Assembly: GCA_030428255.1 (NCBI GenBank)
Contig: JAUIBT010000012.1
Location: forward strand, 43,366-107,365
DNA: 64,000 nt
Source of the DNA: Alphaproteobacteria bacterium
GTDB taxonomy: Bacteria; Pseudomonadota; Alphaproteobacteria; UBA7985; JAUIBT01
Reading direction: 5' to 3'
In this document: positions 28,011 through 36,744 of the stretch, piece by piece
Layout: each line of letters starts with the position of its first letter
How positions within the stretch are numbered: the first letter of the stretch is position 1
Made by a program: the position numbers and the translations under genes
The notes under the pieces: generated by a model
Databases searched by the model: none
Seen by the model: only the letters and a program-made list of their open reading frames with translations
Told to the model about the DNA's origin: nothing

Positions 28011-28724
28011 ATGGTGCGATATTTTTTGTTACTCGGCGTTCTGCTGCTCAGCGTCGGCACAGCGCATAGTCAGGTACCTTCTCTGGCCGGTAATTCGGGC
28101 CTGGACAAGATTCTGAACCTCTGTGCTGAGGACGCTGAAGGGTGTAAGGATTTCAGCAAGCTGCTGCAGTGCACGCGCTACATGAGCGTCTGCGACGCAA
28201 GCTGCCCGCAACATTCGGACTCCGCCTGCGCCGCGCAAAAAGCCCTTTTGGAACAAGCGCTCAAAAATCAGAAATTTGTCGCGCAGATCTGTGCGAAAGG
28301 TCTCGGAAACGCACAGATTTGCCGGTGTCGCGAAAACCACCTCAATCCTGGGTGCCGACCGCCTCTCAAGGAAAATTTCGACGGCGATATTTGGGGGCCA
28401 TTTCGTATAGGCCAGCCGCTCGCACTTGGTGGCGGCAATAATATGCTCGGCGCTGGGGCTTCTGGACTGACAATCTTGCCGCTTGAACTCAATGGCACCA
28501 GCGCTGAGGCAAACGGCACAGGCGCCACGGCAGGCGGTTCGAAGGGCCTTATCGTGATCGCTCAATCCGAGCGGGTTTTGCTGGACCCGGCGGCTTTGGC
28601 AGGGTTGCCGGCAGATGATATCGGCGTTCTTGGCGACGTTGTGATCGTCAACCGCCCGAAATTTTGTGACTTAGCCACTCAGGGCCTTTGGGGGGACGGG
28701 GAAATACCGCCTGTTTGCCAATAA
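28011..28724 (+). CDS. Cysteine-rich secreted protein of unknown function
   Basis: 237 residues from the ATG at 28011, giving MVRYFLLLGVLLLSVGTAHS, a clear signal peptide; two in-frame ATGs lie 15 and 45 nt upstream. The mature part has 12 cysteines, ten of them within about residues 28-110, including QICRCRENH and CPQHSDSAC, so several disulfides are likely after export. The C-terminal half is Gly/Ala-rich then ends in NRPKFCDLATQGLWGDG. I recognise no family. It is isolated between an AT-rich leader and a GGGCCTG/CAGGCCC hairpin, and its codon choice looks less GC-biased than its neighbours, which may mean recent acquisition. Confidence 0.65.
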   Translation: MVRYFLLLGVLLLSVGTAHSQVPSLAGNSGLDKILNLCAEDAEGCKDFSKLLQCTRYMSVCDASCPQHSDSACAAQKALLEQALKNQKFVAQICAKGLGNAQICRCRENHLNPGCRPPLKENFDGDIWGPFRIGQPLALGGGNNMLGAGASGLTILPLELNGTSAEANGTGATAGGSKGLIVIAQSERVLLDPAALAGLPADDIGVLGDVVIVNRPKFCDLATQGLWGDGEIPPVCQ

Positions 28725-28730
28725 AGAAAC

Positions 28731-28761
28731 GGGCCTGGTCGCGCGATGTCGAATCAGGCCC
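28731..28761 (+). terminator. Hairpin after the Cys-rich secreted protein gene
   Basis: GGGCCTG at 28731-28737 pairs perfectly with CAGGCCC at 28755-28761, starting a few nt after the stop codon. There is no T-run, so it is a possible terminator or mRNA-stabilising hairpin. Confidence 0.45.
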
Positions 28762-28816
28762 ACACGGCCCGGTATGACCAAGCGCAGCATTCCTAGCTGG
28801 CAGGCATGCTGGTTAC

Positions 28817-28882
28817 GCCCTGCCTAGCTCTGCCCTGCCTAGCTCTGCCCTGCCTAGCTGCCCTGCCTAGCTCTACCCTGCC
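28817..28882 (+). repeat. CTAG-containing tandem repeat (15/13-bp units)
   Basis: The unit GCCCTGCCTAGCTCT occurs at 28817 and 28832, a 13-nt shortened copy at 28847 and a full copy at 28860, followed by a partial copy to 28882. The array lies just beyond the stop codon of the minus-strand CoA transferase gene. Each unit holds CTAG, which reads as TAG on both strands. Confidence 0.85.
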
Positions 28883-28902
28883 GCTTGACCAGTGGTGCTG
28901 CA

Positions 28903-30033
28903 CTATTCCAGCTTTAGTTTGGCCTCAGAGAAGGTCATGGGGCTGCGCAGTCCCGGCTTGCCGCCCTGCTGGATCTGCATGCCGCGGTGCTTGAATTGCG
29001 GGTCGGAAAAGACCTGCTCAACGCTGTTGATTGGCCCGGCGGGCACACCTAGGCGCGCCAGCTCGGCCAGCAGGTCGTCACGCCTCCAGCTGCTCAAGGC
29101 AGCCTCGATCTCTGGGATCAGCGCCTGGCGGTTGGCGACGCGGCCCTGATTGTCGGCAAAGCGCGGCTCTTGATGCCAGCTTGCGCCCAACAGCTCGGCC
29201 AGTTTGGCGAACTGGCTGTCGTTGCCACAGGCAATGATCAGGTAGCCATCGGCCACCGGCAACACCTGATAGGGCACAATGTTGGGGTGGGCATTGCCCA
29301 GCCGCTTGGGGCTGACGCCCGAGGCCAGGTAGTTCAGCGCCTGGTTGGCCAAAACGCCCGTCATGCAGTCGAACAGCGCCATATCCACATGCTGGCCGCG
29401 TCCGGTGCGCGCACGCATAGCCAGGGCTGCTTGTATGGCGATGACGCTGTACAGGCCGGTGAAGATGTCGGCGAAGGCCACGCCCATTTTCTGCGGCTGG
29501 CCATCGGGCTCGCCGGTCAGGTCCATGACGCCCGCTATGCCCTGAATCATAAAATCATAGCCTGCGCGCGGTGCGTAGGGCCCGTCCTGGCCAAAGCCGG
29601 TGATCGAGCAATAGACCAGACCGGGATTGTCGCCCGCCAAGCTGGCATAATCCAAGCCAAACTTGGCCAGACCGCCGACCTTGAAGTTTTCGATCACCAC
29701 GTCGGCTTCCGCGATCAAGGCTTTGACCCGCGCCAAATCTTGTGGGTCTTTCAGGTCGGCGTTAACCACGCGCTTGCCGCGATTGCAGGCAAAATAGTAG
29801 GCGGCGGTCTGCCCGCCCTCAGCGCTGGGATCGGGCATGAAAGGCGGGCCCCAACCCCGGGTGTCGTCGCCTGCAGGGCTCTCGACCTTGATGACCTCAG
29901 CGCCCAAATCGGCCAGGGTTTGCCCGGCCCAGGGCCCGGCCAGAATGCGCGCCAGCTCGACGACTTTGACGCCCTCAAGCGGGTAGGGCGCGGCCGGATC
30001 GCTGGCGCTCCAGCCGGTGAAATCAGCGATCAC
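28903..30033 (-). CDS. CoA transferase family III (CaiB/BaiF)
   Basis: 376 residues. The N-terminal block LEGVKVVELARILAGPWAGQ and LGAEVIKVESPAGDDTRGWGPP are hallmark CaiB/BaiF motifs; the catalytic Asp is expected in the DLKDP region that follows NRGKRVV. The family moves CoA between carboxylic acids without a free thioester exchange pool. The ATG overlaps the stop of the upstream PLP-enzyme gene by 4 nt (ATGA), so the pair is made together. The acid substrate is unknown. Confidence 0.9.
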   Translation of the reverse strand: MIADFTGWSASDPAAPYPLEGVKVVELARILAGPWAGQTLADLGAEVIKVESPAGDDTRGWGPPFMPDPSAEGGQTAAYYFACNRGKRVVNADLKDPQDLARVKALIAEADVVIENFKVGGLAKFGLDYASLAGDNPGLVYCSITGFGQDGPYAPRAGYDFMIQGIAGVMDLTGEPDGQPQKMGVAFADIFTGLYSVIAIQAALAMRARTGRGQHVDMALFDCMTGVLANQALNYLASGVSPKRLGNAHPNIVPYQVLPVADGYLIIACGNDSQFAKLAELLGASWHQEPRFADNQGRVANRQALIPEIEAALSSWRRDDLLAELARLGVPAGPINSVEQVFSDPQFKHRGMQIQQGGKPGLRSPMTFSEAKLKLE

Positions 30034-31268
30034 AGGCTCTCCTCCAGGCCTTGGATCAGGGCGTCGATCTCAGCGGGCGAATTATAGTGGACCAGCGACA
30101 GGCGGGTGACGCCCTTGTCGGCGCCAACGCCCATGTGATCCAGCAAGCGGGCGGCATAGAAGTGACCCGATCCAGCGCACAAACCGCGCGCGCCCAGATC
30201 GGCGGCAACTTGCCAAGCGCCCTTGTTGTGAGGGGCAAAACCGATGGTGCCGTGGCGGCCCTCGGCCTCGGCCTGGCCGATCAGCCTCAGGTCGTTGCGT
30301 TGTGCCAAGAAGGCCAGCAAAGGCGCGCGCAAGCGTTGCTCGTGTTCGGCCCACAGGGCGTTGACCCGCGCCACCGCACCATCAGCCAGCTTGCCCGAGC
30401 CGCCATGATGGGCGTCCAGCGCCTCGATGTAGTCCAGCACGCCCTGCGCGGCGGCCTCTTGCGCGTGGTCTGGGCCCGCCGGGGTCAGGCGTTTGTTGAT
30501 CAGCGGCGCGTTGAAGTAGTGGGCCTGGTTGGGCAGCGCTTCCAGCAGCCAGCGGCGCACGGCCATCAGCCCTTGGTGGACAGAATAAACCTTATACAGG
30601 CTGAACAGATAGACATCACAGCCAAGAGCGGCCACGTCGGGGATCTCGTGCGGCGCGTGGCTGACACCATCGACGATCACAACCGCTTTGGGGGCTGCTT
30701 GCTTAATCAGCCGCGTCCAGTCGGCGACCGGATTGATCTGGCCGACAACGTTCGAGCAGTGCGGCAAGCAGACCAGGCCGGTCTTATCGTTCAGGCGGTC
30801 GATCAGGCCTTGGACCTCCAGTTGGCCGGTTTGCGGGTTCACCTGCCATTCGTGCAAGGTCAGCCCGCGCGCCTCTGCCATGCGGCGCATGGCCCCGGAG
30901 TTGGCCTCGTGGTCCTGATTGGTGACGATGACTTGGCTGTCAGCGGGCAGGTAGCCGCTCAGCGCCTGCGCCAAGACATAGGTGTTGATGCTGGTCGAAG
31001 GGCCAAACTGCACTTCCTCGCTCTCCAAACCCAGCGCCACAGCCCAGCGTTGGCGGGACTGATCCATCAATTCGCTGGCCTCCATGGCGGCCTTGTGCGG
31101 GTGCTTGGGCTGTACCTTGTTGTGCAGGTAATAGCGGCTCAGCCGCTCGATGGTGGCGGTGCAGGCATAAGAGCCGCCTGCGTTCTCGAAGAAGGCTTGG
31201 TCCGCCAGATCGGCTTGTTGGAAGGCGGGAAATTGCGCGCGTACGAAATCGAGGTCCAGCGTGGCCAT
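30030..31268 (-). CDS. Class V PLP-dependent aminotransferase, cysteine-desulfurase-like
   Basis: 412 residues. The PLP Lys is in FSLYKVYSVHQG; DGVSHAPHEIPD supplies the cofactor-binding Asp, and NQDHEANSGAMRRMAE is typical of the SufS/CsdA-like subgroup. The short loop bearing the catalytic Cys of true cysteine desulfurases is not evident, so it may be an aminotransferase, lyase or hydrolase of this fold. It overlaps the CoA transferase by 4 nt, suggesting joint degradation of an amino-acid-like compound in which the resulting acid is activated to its CoA ester. That pathway is inference. Confidence 0.8.
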   Translation of the reverse strand: MATLDLDFVRAQFPAFQQADLADQAFFENAGGSYACTATIERLSRYYLHNKVQPKHPHKAAMEASELMDQSRQRWAVALGLESEEVQFGPSTSINTYVLAQALSGYLPADSQVIVTNQDHEANSGAMRRMAEARGLTLHEWQVNPQTGQLEVQGLIDRLNDKTGLVCLPHCSNVVGQINPVADWTRLIKQAAPKAVVIVDGVSHAPHEIPDVAALGCDVYLFSLYKVYSVHQGLMAVRRWLLEALPNQAHYFNAPLINKRLTPAGPDHAQEAAAQGVLDYIEALDAHHGGSGKLADGAVARVNALWAEHEQRLRAPLLAFLAQRNDLRLIGQAEAEGRHGTIGFAPHNKGAWQVAADLGARGLCAGSGHFYAARLLDHMGVGADKGVTRLSLVHYNSPAEIDALIQGLEESL

Positions 31269-31305
31269 ACTACCTACTTCTGTGTGAAAATGTTGGGGTT
31301 TCGCC

Positions 31306-31863
31306 TCAGCGCTCGGTCAAGCGCGGCATGAGTTCGACCAGGTTACAGGGCCGGTGTCGATTGTCTAGCTGCCAGATCAGAATTTCGTTCCAGGCGTCTT
31401 TGCAAGCCCCGGTCGAGCCCGGCAACGCAAACATATAGGTGCCTTGCGCCAGGCCGCCGAGCGCGCGCGACTGCATGGTCGAGGTGCCGATGGTCTTATA
31501 GGAAATCCAGCGGAACAGCTCGCCAAAGCCCTCGATCTCCTTTTCCATCACCCGCTTGAAGGCCTCAGGCGTCAGATCGCGGCCGGTTACGCCGGTGCCG
31601 CCGGTGGCGATGATGACATCCACGTCGCTCTGGGCGCACCAGGCACGCAGTTGGGCTTCGATGGCGTCGGGTTCGTCGCGCAGGATGGAGCGGTGGGCGA
31701 CCTGGTGGCCCGCGGCCTCGATCAGTGAAACCAGTGTGTCGCCGGAGCGGTCTTCGGCCAGGCTGCGGGTGTCAGAGACCGTCAGCACCGCGATGCGGAC
31801 CGGCAAAAAAGGGCGGCTGTCGTCCAGGCGGTGGGGGGCGGAAGAGGGGGCGGTGGGGGACAT
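31306..31863 (-). CDS. moaB: Molybdenum cofactor biosynthesis protein B
   Basis: 185 residues of the MoaB/MogA fold. [18 protein letters not shown] opens the domain, and [14 protein letters not shown] is the conserved molybdopterin-binding loop; [18 protein letters not shown] closes it. In family terms it adenylylates molybdopterin before Mo insertion. It lies alone among other moa genes' absence, 37 nt after the PLP-enzyme start and upstream of it on the minus strand, so it may lead that transcript. Confidence 0.9.
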   Translation of the reverse strand: MSPTAPSSAPHRLDDSRPFLPVRIAVLTVSDTRSLAEDRSGDTLVSLIEAAGHQVAHRSILRDEPDAIEAQLRAWCAQSDVDVIIATGGTGVTGRDLTPEAFKRVMEKEIEGFGELFRWISYKTIGTSTMQSRALGGLAQGTYMFALPGSTGACKDAWNEILIWQLDNRHRPCNLVELMPRLTER

Positions 31864-31938
31864 GAGGCGGCCTCTGTGGGGTGGACAGGCAGGGCCGTCG
31901 CCGAAATGTGACGGCGCGTGCCCGCCAAATCGTTTTGG

Positions 31939-33825
31939 CTAGAACTTGGATACGCCTGCGCGGTCCTGACTGACATAGGGCAAGGTGCCGCCTTCGGTAA
32001 AGGCGATGAAATCGTCCCGGCTCTGCTTGAACTTAAGGCGATAGATCAACAGCGAGCGCAGCACTTGATCAACATAAAAGCGGGTCTCGCGCGACGGCAG
32101 GCTCTCCATGAACAAGAGCTGGTCGCCACCGCTGCGCGCGCGCGCTTTCCACTTCTTGGCATTGCCGATGCCAGCATTATAGGCCACCAGCAGATTGACC
32201 ACGTCGCCATCGACGATTTTGGTGCCCAGTAGGTAGGCCAGGTAGGTCTCTGCGTAGGCGATGTTCAGCTCGGGCTTGGTTAGATCGCGCACCCGGCCAT
32301 AGGGCGCGATGTAGCCTTTTTTGACCACGAAGTCGGCGGCCGCGGCTGTTACTTGCATCAGCCCAGTCGCACCGATGCCGTTGGTCAGCTCGGGACGGAA
32401 GAAGCTCTCTTTGCGGGCAATGGCGTTGACCAGAGCCCGGTCGATCAAAAAGCCACCCTTGGGCTCGTAGGGCATGCGGGGGTAGAGGTCGGCGTAGACC
32501 CATGAGGTCTGCTCGCGCTTGAAGCTGGCGTAGTGGCCAAGACGGGCGGCCAACTCTGGCAGGCCGACGCGGCGCGCGACGTGGCGCAGGGCGCGGCGCA
32601 ACTCCACGTCTTGTTCGCGGGCGATCAACAGCAATTCCAGCTCGGCCAGGCGGTATTCGCCGACTTGGATCAGCGCAAAGGCGCGGCGCGCTGGGCGCCA
32701 GGTCAAAAGGCGCTCTAGCTCGTCGTCGGTCAGGCCGTCCTGATCAAAGCGCATATTGGGCACTTCTTGCAGTTGCAGGGCCGCAAGCTGTCCGTAAAGC
32801 GTATTGGGATAGTCTAGAGCCTTTTGCAGGTGCTGGCTGGCGGTCTCGACCTGCTTTTGCACCAGCGCGGCGCGCGCGGCCCAGAAATGGCATGCGGCGC
32901 GATGATCACTGACCCAGAAAATCGAGTTACCGCAGTTGCGAAAATGGGTCTCTGCCGTCTCCCACAGTCCCAAGCGCCAGGCGGACAAGCCAGCGATCCA
33001 GTTGGACAGGGGCACGAACTTGCCATAGCGACCGGCGGCTCCTGTGGCCAAATCAAAGGCGCGTCGGAAGGCGTCGTCGGTGCCGTCGTAGTAGATCTCA
33101 GCGGCGATTTCTGCGCGCTGTTGGTCGCGCTCGGTGGGGTCTAGGATCAGCGCGGCATCGGCGCTACCGACCAGAGCAAGCGCCTGGTCGTAGTCGTCCA
33201 AAATGAGCAGGTCGCGCACTTGCTGGCGCAGAAGTTGGCGCTGCTCGGAACTGGAGGCGGCCTGCGAAGCATAGCGGCCAGGCTCTTCAAGGCTCGGAAT
33301 CTTAAAGCGCGCTTTGGTGCCCACGACTTCTGGCAGGTTGCGCTCACCGATGGTCTCGGCCAGTTGGCGCACGCCCTCGGCTTGCGGGTGGCGAGGGTAG
33401 GATTCCAGGTAGTCGCGCAGGCTGGGCCCGTCGGGCAAGGGCGCTTCGGGGTTGGCGTAGAGCTCGCCCAGAACGTGGCCCATCAGCAGCGGGTCTCTAA
33501 CGGCCTGCCTTGCTTCGGCGACGCTAACAAAATCCCCTAAGGACAGGCCCTCGAAGGCCCGGCGGTAGGCAGCGGCGTCGGCGTCGGACAGGGGCGTCGG
33601 CAAGCCATAGATGCTGTCGGGCTTGCGCGGTGGCGTCATGGGCCGCGGCAGGTCGGGTTTGGTTTGCGGCAGGGGCGTCGGCAAGCCTTGCGGGTTGAAA
33701 AAGCTGGGCTGATCGTCGTCGGTCAGGTCTTGGGCGGCGAGCGGGGCGGTCAGCAGACTGCTGGCCAATAAGGCGGCCGCCGCGAGGCTGGGGGCCAGCA
33801 GGCTGGCACGGGCGCTGATCCTCAT
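31939..33825 (-). CDS. Soluble lytic murein transglycosylase (Slt-type)
   Basis: 628 residues from the ATG giving MRISARASLL, which has AGGGGG 6 nt upstream; two further in-frame starts up to 33861 are less likely. A signal peptide ends near LAAQ. A long alpha-superhelical U-domain (about 70-430) precedes the SLT catalytic domain: the catalytic Glu lies in ARKESFFRPE, followed by GATGLMQVTAA and LLVAYNAGIGNAKKW. It cleaves peptidoglycan to 1,6-anhydro-muropeptides in the periplasm. It ends 75 nt upstream of moaB and starts 10 nt after the uracil-DNA glycosylase stop, so they form an operon. Confidence 0.93.
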   Translation of the reverse strand: MRISARASLLAPSLAAAALLASSLLTAPLAAQDLTDDDQPSFFNPQGLPTPLPQTKPDLPRPMTPPRKPDSIYGLPTPLSDADAAAYRRAFEGLSLGDFVSVAEARQAVRDPLLMGHVLGELYANPEAPLPDGPSLRDYLESYPRHPQAEGVRQLAETIGERNLPEVVGTKARFKIPSLEEPGRYASQAASSSEQRQLLRQQVRDLLILDDYDQALALVGSADAALILDPTERDQQRAEIAAEIYYDGTDDAFRRAFDLATGAAGRYGKFVPLSNWIAGLSAWRLGLWETAETHFRNCGNSIFWVSDHRAACHFWAARAALVQKQVETASQHLQKALDYPNTLYGQLAALQLQEVPNMRFDQDGLTDDELERLLTWRPARRAFALIQVGEYRLAELELLLIAREQDVELRRALRHVARRVGLPELAARLGHYASFKREQTSWVYADLYPRMPYEPKGGFLIDRALVNAIARKESFFRPELTNGIGATGLMQVTAAAADFVVKKGYIAPYGRVRDLTKPELNIAYAETYLAYLLGTKIVDGDVVNLLVAYNAGIGNAKKWKARARSGGDQLLFMESLPSRETRFYVDQVLRSLLIYRLKFKQSRDDFIAFTEGGTLPYVSQDRAGVSKF

Positions 33826-33835
33826 GGCCATCCCC

Positions 33836-34855
33836 CTAGGCAGACGCGGGTTGTGGCACAAAACCAGCTTGTGCCAAAGCGGCGCTCAGGGCGAGGCAGT
33901 CGGACCAGGCTTCGCGCTTGGCGCGCGGCTGACGCAGGAGGTAGGCAGGGTGCAACATAGGCAAAGCGGGTAAAGTCAAATCGTGCGTTGGGTCGTGATA
34001 GTCCAGCCACTTGCCGCGCTGTTTCAAGATGCCAACTTGGCTCCCGCTCAGCGCTTTGGCCGGACTGCCGCCTAAGAAAACCAGCATTTTCGGCTTTGCT
34101 AAGGCAATGTGGCGGCGAACAAAGGGATCACAGAGCGCAATTTCCTCGCTGGAGGGGGTTCGATTGCCGGGCGGGCGCCAGAACAAGATGTTCGAGACAT
34201 AGAAATTTTCGCGGCGGTCCAGTCCGATGTGGCTCAGCATGCGGTCCAAAAGCTGGCCAGAGACCCCGACGAAGGGTTTGCCGCTACGGTCCTCGTCCGC
34301 GCCCGGAGCCTCGCCCAGGACCATGACGGGGCTGTTGGGCGCGCCGTCGGCAAAGACGGTGTTTTTCGCCAGCCGTTTGAGCGCGCAGCCGTCAAAGGCG
34401 CGCACGGCTGCTTCCAAGTCTGAAAGGCTAGTCGCGGATTGCGCGGCTTGTTTGGCGGCGGACAAGACGGCGGGGTCTGCCTGCGGCTCTTGCCCGCTGC
34501 CGATCATAGGGGCTGCGAGGGCGGCGCTGGTGGCTGCAAATTGCCCCTTGGGGCGGGCCACAGGGGGAGCGCTGGCAATGGCGGGCGCGGTTTGGCCAGA
34601 TGCGGGCCGCGCGTCGGGCTTCGCGCTTGCCGCCTGAGTCGCAGCCTGAGTCGCAGCCTGGGCCGGACCGGCGGCACGCGGCGGCGTCAAGCTCGTCTCA
34701 AAGGCCTGAAAACGCGCCCAATCGGCCGGAGTCCCGCTCAAGGGCTCATACAGGCCCTCGGCCATCAACCAGGCGAGTTGCTGGGCCGCTTGCTTGGCGT
34801 CTTGTATCGGCGCGGGGCCTTGCGGGTGTGGCGATTTGGGCGGCGGCTGTGACAT
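33836..34855 (-). CDS. Uracil-DNA glycosylase, Fe-S family 4-like
   Basis: 339 residues. A low-complexity Ala/Gln/Pro-rich N-terminal region (about 1-145) precedes the catalytic domain. [19 protein letters not shown] is the uracil-binding motif [15 protein letters not shown] follows, and [11 protein letters not shown] is motif B. Cysteines in DGCALKR and ALCDPFV are candidate 4Fe-4S ligands. It removes uracil from DNA at the start of base excision repair. Downstream on the same strand is the lytic transglycosylase, a gene order often seen in alphaproteobacteria. Confidence 0.9.
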   Translation of the reverse strand: MSQPPPKSPHPQGPAPIQDAKQAAQQLAWLMAEGLYEPLSGTPADWARFQAFETSLTPPRAAGPAQAATQAATQAASAKPDARPASGQTAPAIASAPPVARPKGQFAATSAALAAPMIGSGQEPQADPAVLSAAKQAAQSATSLSDLEAAVRAFDGCALKRLAKNTVFADGAPNSPVMVLGEAPGADEDRSGKPFVGVSGQLLDRMLSHIGLDRRENFYVSNILFWRPPGNRTPSSEEIALCDPFVRRHIALAKPKMLVFLGGSPAKALSGSQVGILKQRGKWLDYHDPTHDLTLPALPMLHPAYLLRQPRAKREAWSDCLALSAALAQAGFVPQPASA

Positions 34856-35016
34856 GGCATCAATTTAATGCGCGTTTGCGAAAATTTCAGGTTCTTTCGC
34901 GCGCCCATCGCCTGAAACAAATCATTTATGTGCGTTTGCGGTCTTTTCCTGGCCGACTCACCTCGCTAGAAGGGAGGCCTGTGAATAACGTGCGATCACC
35001 AAGAAGGATTATCGCC

Positions 35017-36651
35017 ATGAGCAATGAGATACACCGCGAATCCATGGAGCTGGATGTCGTCATCGTCGGCGGCGGCCCGGCTGGCCTGTCAGCAGCCATC
35101 AAACTCAAGCAGCTCAACCCCGAGCTGGAGGTTTGTGTGCTGGAGAAGGGCTCAGAAATTGGTGCGCACATCTTGTCCGGCTGTGTCATGCAGCCCACCG
35201 CCATGCAAGAGCTGTTCCCTGATTGGCAAGAACGCGGCGCCCCGCTGAATGTGCCCGTGCAGTCTGAGCGCTTTTGGATGCTCGATCAGAAGGGTGGCTT
35301 TTCGATCCCCCTTTGGGCCATGCCGCCCCAGTTCCAAAACCACGGCAATTACATCGTGTCGCTGGGCAACGTCTGCCGTTGGCTGGGCGAGCAGGCCGAA
35401 GAGCTGGGTGTGATGGTCTTCCCCGGCTTCGCCGCTGCTGAAATCATCTATGACGGCGAGCGCGTTGCCGGTGTCATCACCGACGACAAGGGCATCGCCA
35501 AGGACGGCAGCCACAAGCCGACCTTCGAACCCGGCATGGAGCTGCGCGCCACCTACACCCTGTTTGCTGAGGGCGTGCGCGGCTCGCTGTCTAAGCAGGT
35601 GATCGCCAAGTACGCGCTGGACAAGGACAGCGATCCCCAGACCTACGGCATCGGCATTAAGGAGCTGTGGGAGCTGGACCCCGAGCAGCACAAAGAAGGC
35701 TTGGTCATGCACACCGGCGGTTGGCCGATGGACAGCCAGACTTGGGGCGGCTCTTTCATCTATCACCTGGACAACAACCAAGCCTACGTCGGATATGTGG
35801 TGGGTCTGGACTATAAGAACCCGCACCTGTCGCCCTTCCAGGAATTCCAGCGCTTCAAGACCCATCCCAAGGTCGCACCCATGTTCAAAGGAGCCAAGCG
35901 CATTTCTTACGGCGCACGGGCGATCAACGAGGGCGGCTTGCAAGCCATTCCTGAGCTGACCTTCCCCGGCGGCGCGCTGATCGGCTGTTCGGCTGGCTTC
36001 TTGAACGTGCCAAAGATTAAGGGCAGCCACAATGCCATGAAGTCGGGCATGCTGGCCGCTGAAGCTGTCGTTGAGGCGCTGGGTAAGGGCGAAGATCGCC
36101 CCACCAGCTATCCGGCGCGCTTTGAAGCCTCATGGATGTATGAGGAGCTGCACGCGGCCCGCAATTTCCGCCCTTGGTTCGCCAAGCTGGGCCTGCTGGG
36201 TATGGGCTTTGGCGGCGCGGAACTCAAGCTGTCCGGTGGCAAAGCACCCTGGACCTTGCACCACCGCCACAAGGACAATGAGGCCCTTAAGCCCGCTGCC
36301 GAAATGCCCAAGATCGACTACCCCAAACCCGACGGTCAGGTCTCGTTTGACCGTAACTCGTCGGTCTTCCTGGCGGCCACCGCGCACGATCACGATCAGC
36401 CTATTCACCTGACCTTGAAGGATGAAGCGGTGCCGATTGCTCACAATCTGGCGATTTACGACGCTCCAGAGCAGCGATATTGCCCTGCGGGTGTATATGA
36501 AATCATTGAAGACCCGGAAAATGGTCCTAGTCTTCAAATTAACGCCCAAAACTGCGTGCATTGCAAAACCTGTGATATCAAGGACCCGAGCCAGAACATC
36601 GTCTGGGTCACGCCTGAAGGCGGCAGCGGTCCGAACTATCCCAATATGTAA
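35017..36651 (+). CDS. Electron transfer flavoprotein-ubiquinone oxidoreductase (ETF-QO)
   Basis: 544 residues from the ATG at 35017, which has AAGAAGGA upstream; the open frame extends about 140 codons further back without family similarity. FAD is bound by VVIVGGGPAGLSAAIKLKQL near residue 12. The C-terminal ferredoxin-like domain carries the single 4Fe-4S cluster: a Cys in RYCPAGVYE, then NCVHCKTCDIKDP. The membrane-associated enzyme passes electrons from ETF (fatty- and amino-acid dehydrogenases) to ubiquinone. Its presence fits the many catabolic dehydrogenases further along. The TPR gene follows after a 93-nt gap. Confidence 0.95.
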   Translation: MSNEIHRESMELDVVIVGGGPAGLSAAIKLKQLNPELEVCVLEKGSEIGAHILSGCVMQPTAMQELFPDWQERGAPLNVPVQSERFWMLDQKGGFSIPLWAMPPQFQNHGNYIVSLGNVCRWLGEQAEELGVMVFPGFAAAEIIYDGERVAGVITDDKGIAKDGSHKPTFEPGMELRATYTLFAEGVRGSLSKQVIAKYALDKDSDPQTYGIGIKELWELDPEQHKEGLVMHTGGWPMDSQTWGGSFIYHLDNNQAYVGYVVGLDYKNPHLSPFQEFQRFKTHPKVAPMFKGAKRISYGARAINEGGLQAIPELTFPGGALIGCSAGFLNVPKIKGSHNAMKSGMLAAEAVVEALGKGEDRPTSYPARFEASWMYEELHAARNFRPWFAKLGLLGMGFGGAELKLSGGKAPWTLHHRHKDNEALKPAAEMPKIDYPKPDGQVSFDRNSSVFLAATAHDHDQPIHLTLKDEAVPIAHNLAIYDAPEQRYCPAGVYEIIEDPENGPSLQINAQNCVHCKTCDIKDPSQNIVWVTPEGGSGPNYPNM

Positions 36652-36702
36652 GCAGGCTTGTCGCTTGATCGCTCGATCGATCAAGCCTGGGCTGTACCAG
36701 AC

Positions 36703-36724
36703 GGGGCAAAGGCCGCTTTGCCCC
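36703..36724 (+). terminator. Perfect hairpin between ETF-QO and TPR genes
   Basis: GGGGCAAAG pairs perfectly with CTTTGCCCC around the loop GCCG. A second palindromic segment with GCTTGATC/GATCAAGC arms lies just before it. There is no T-run; likely a partial terminator or a processing/stability element between the genes. Confidence 0.5.
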
Positions 36725-36744
36725 ACCCATCCTGAGGAGGCCTT

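Noticed and set aside
34600..35016. Longer N-terminus for ETF-QO
   Set aside because: The extra 139 codons overlap the divergent uracil-DNA glycosylase gene and lack family similarity, and a good ribosome-binding site precedes the ATG at 35017.
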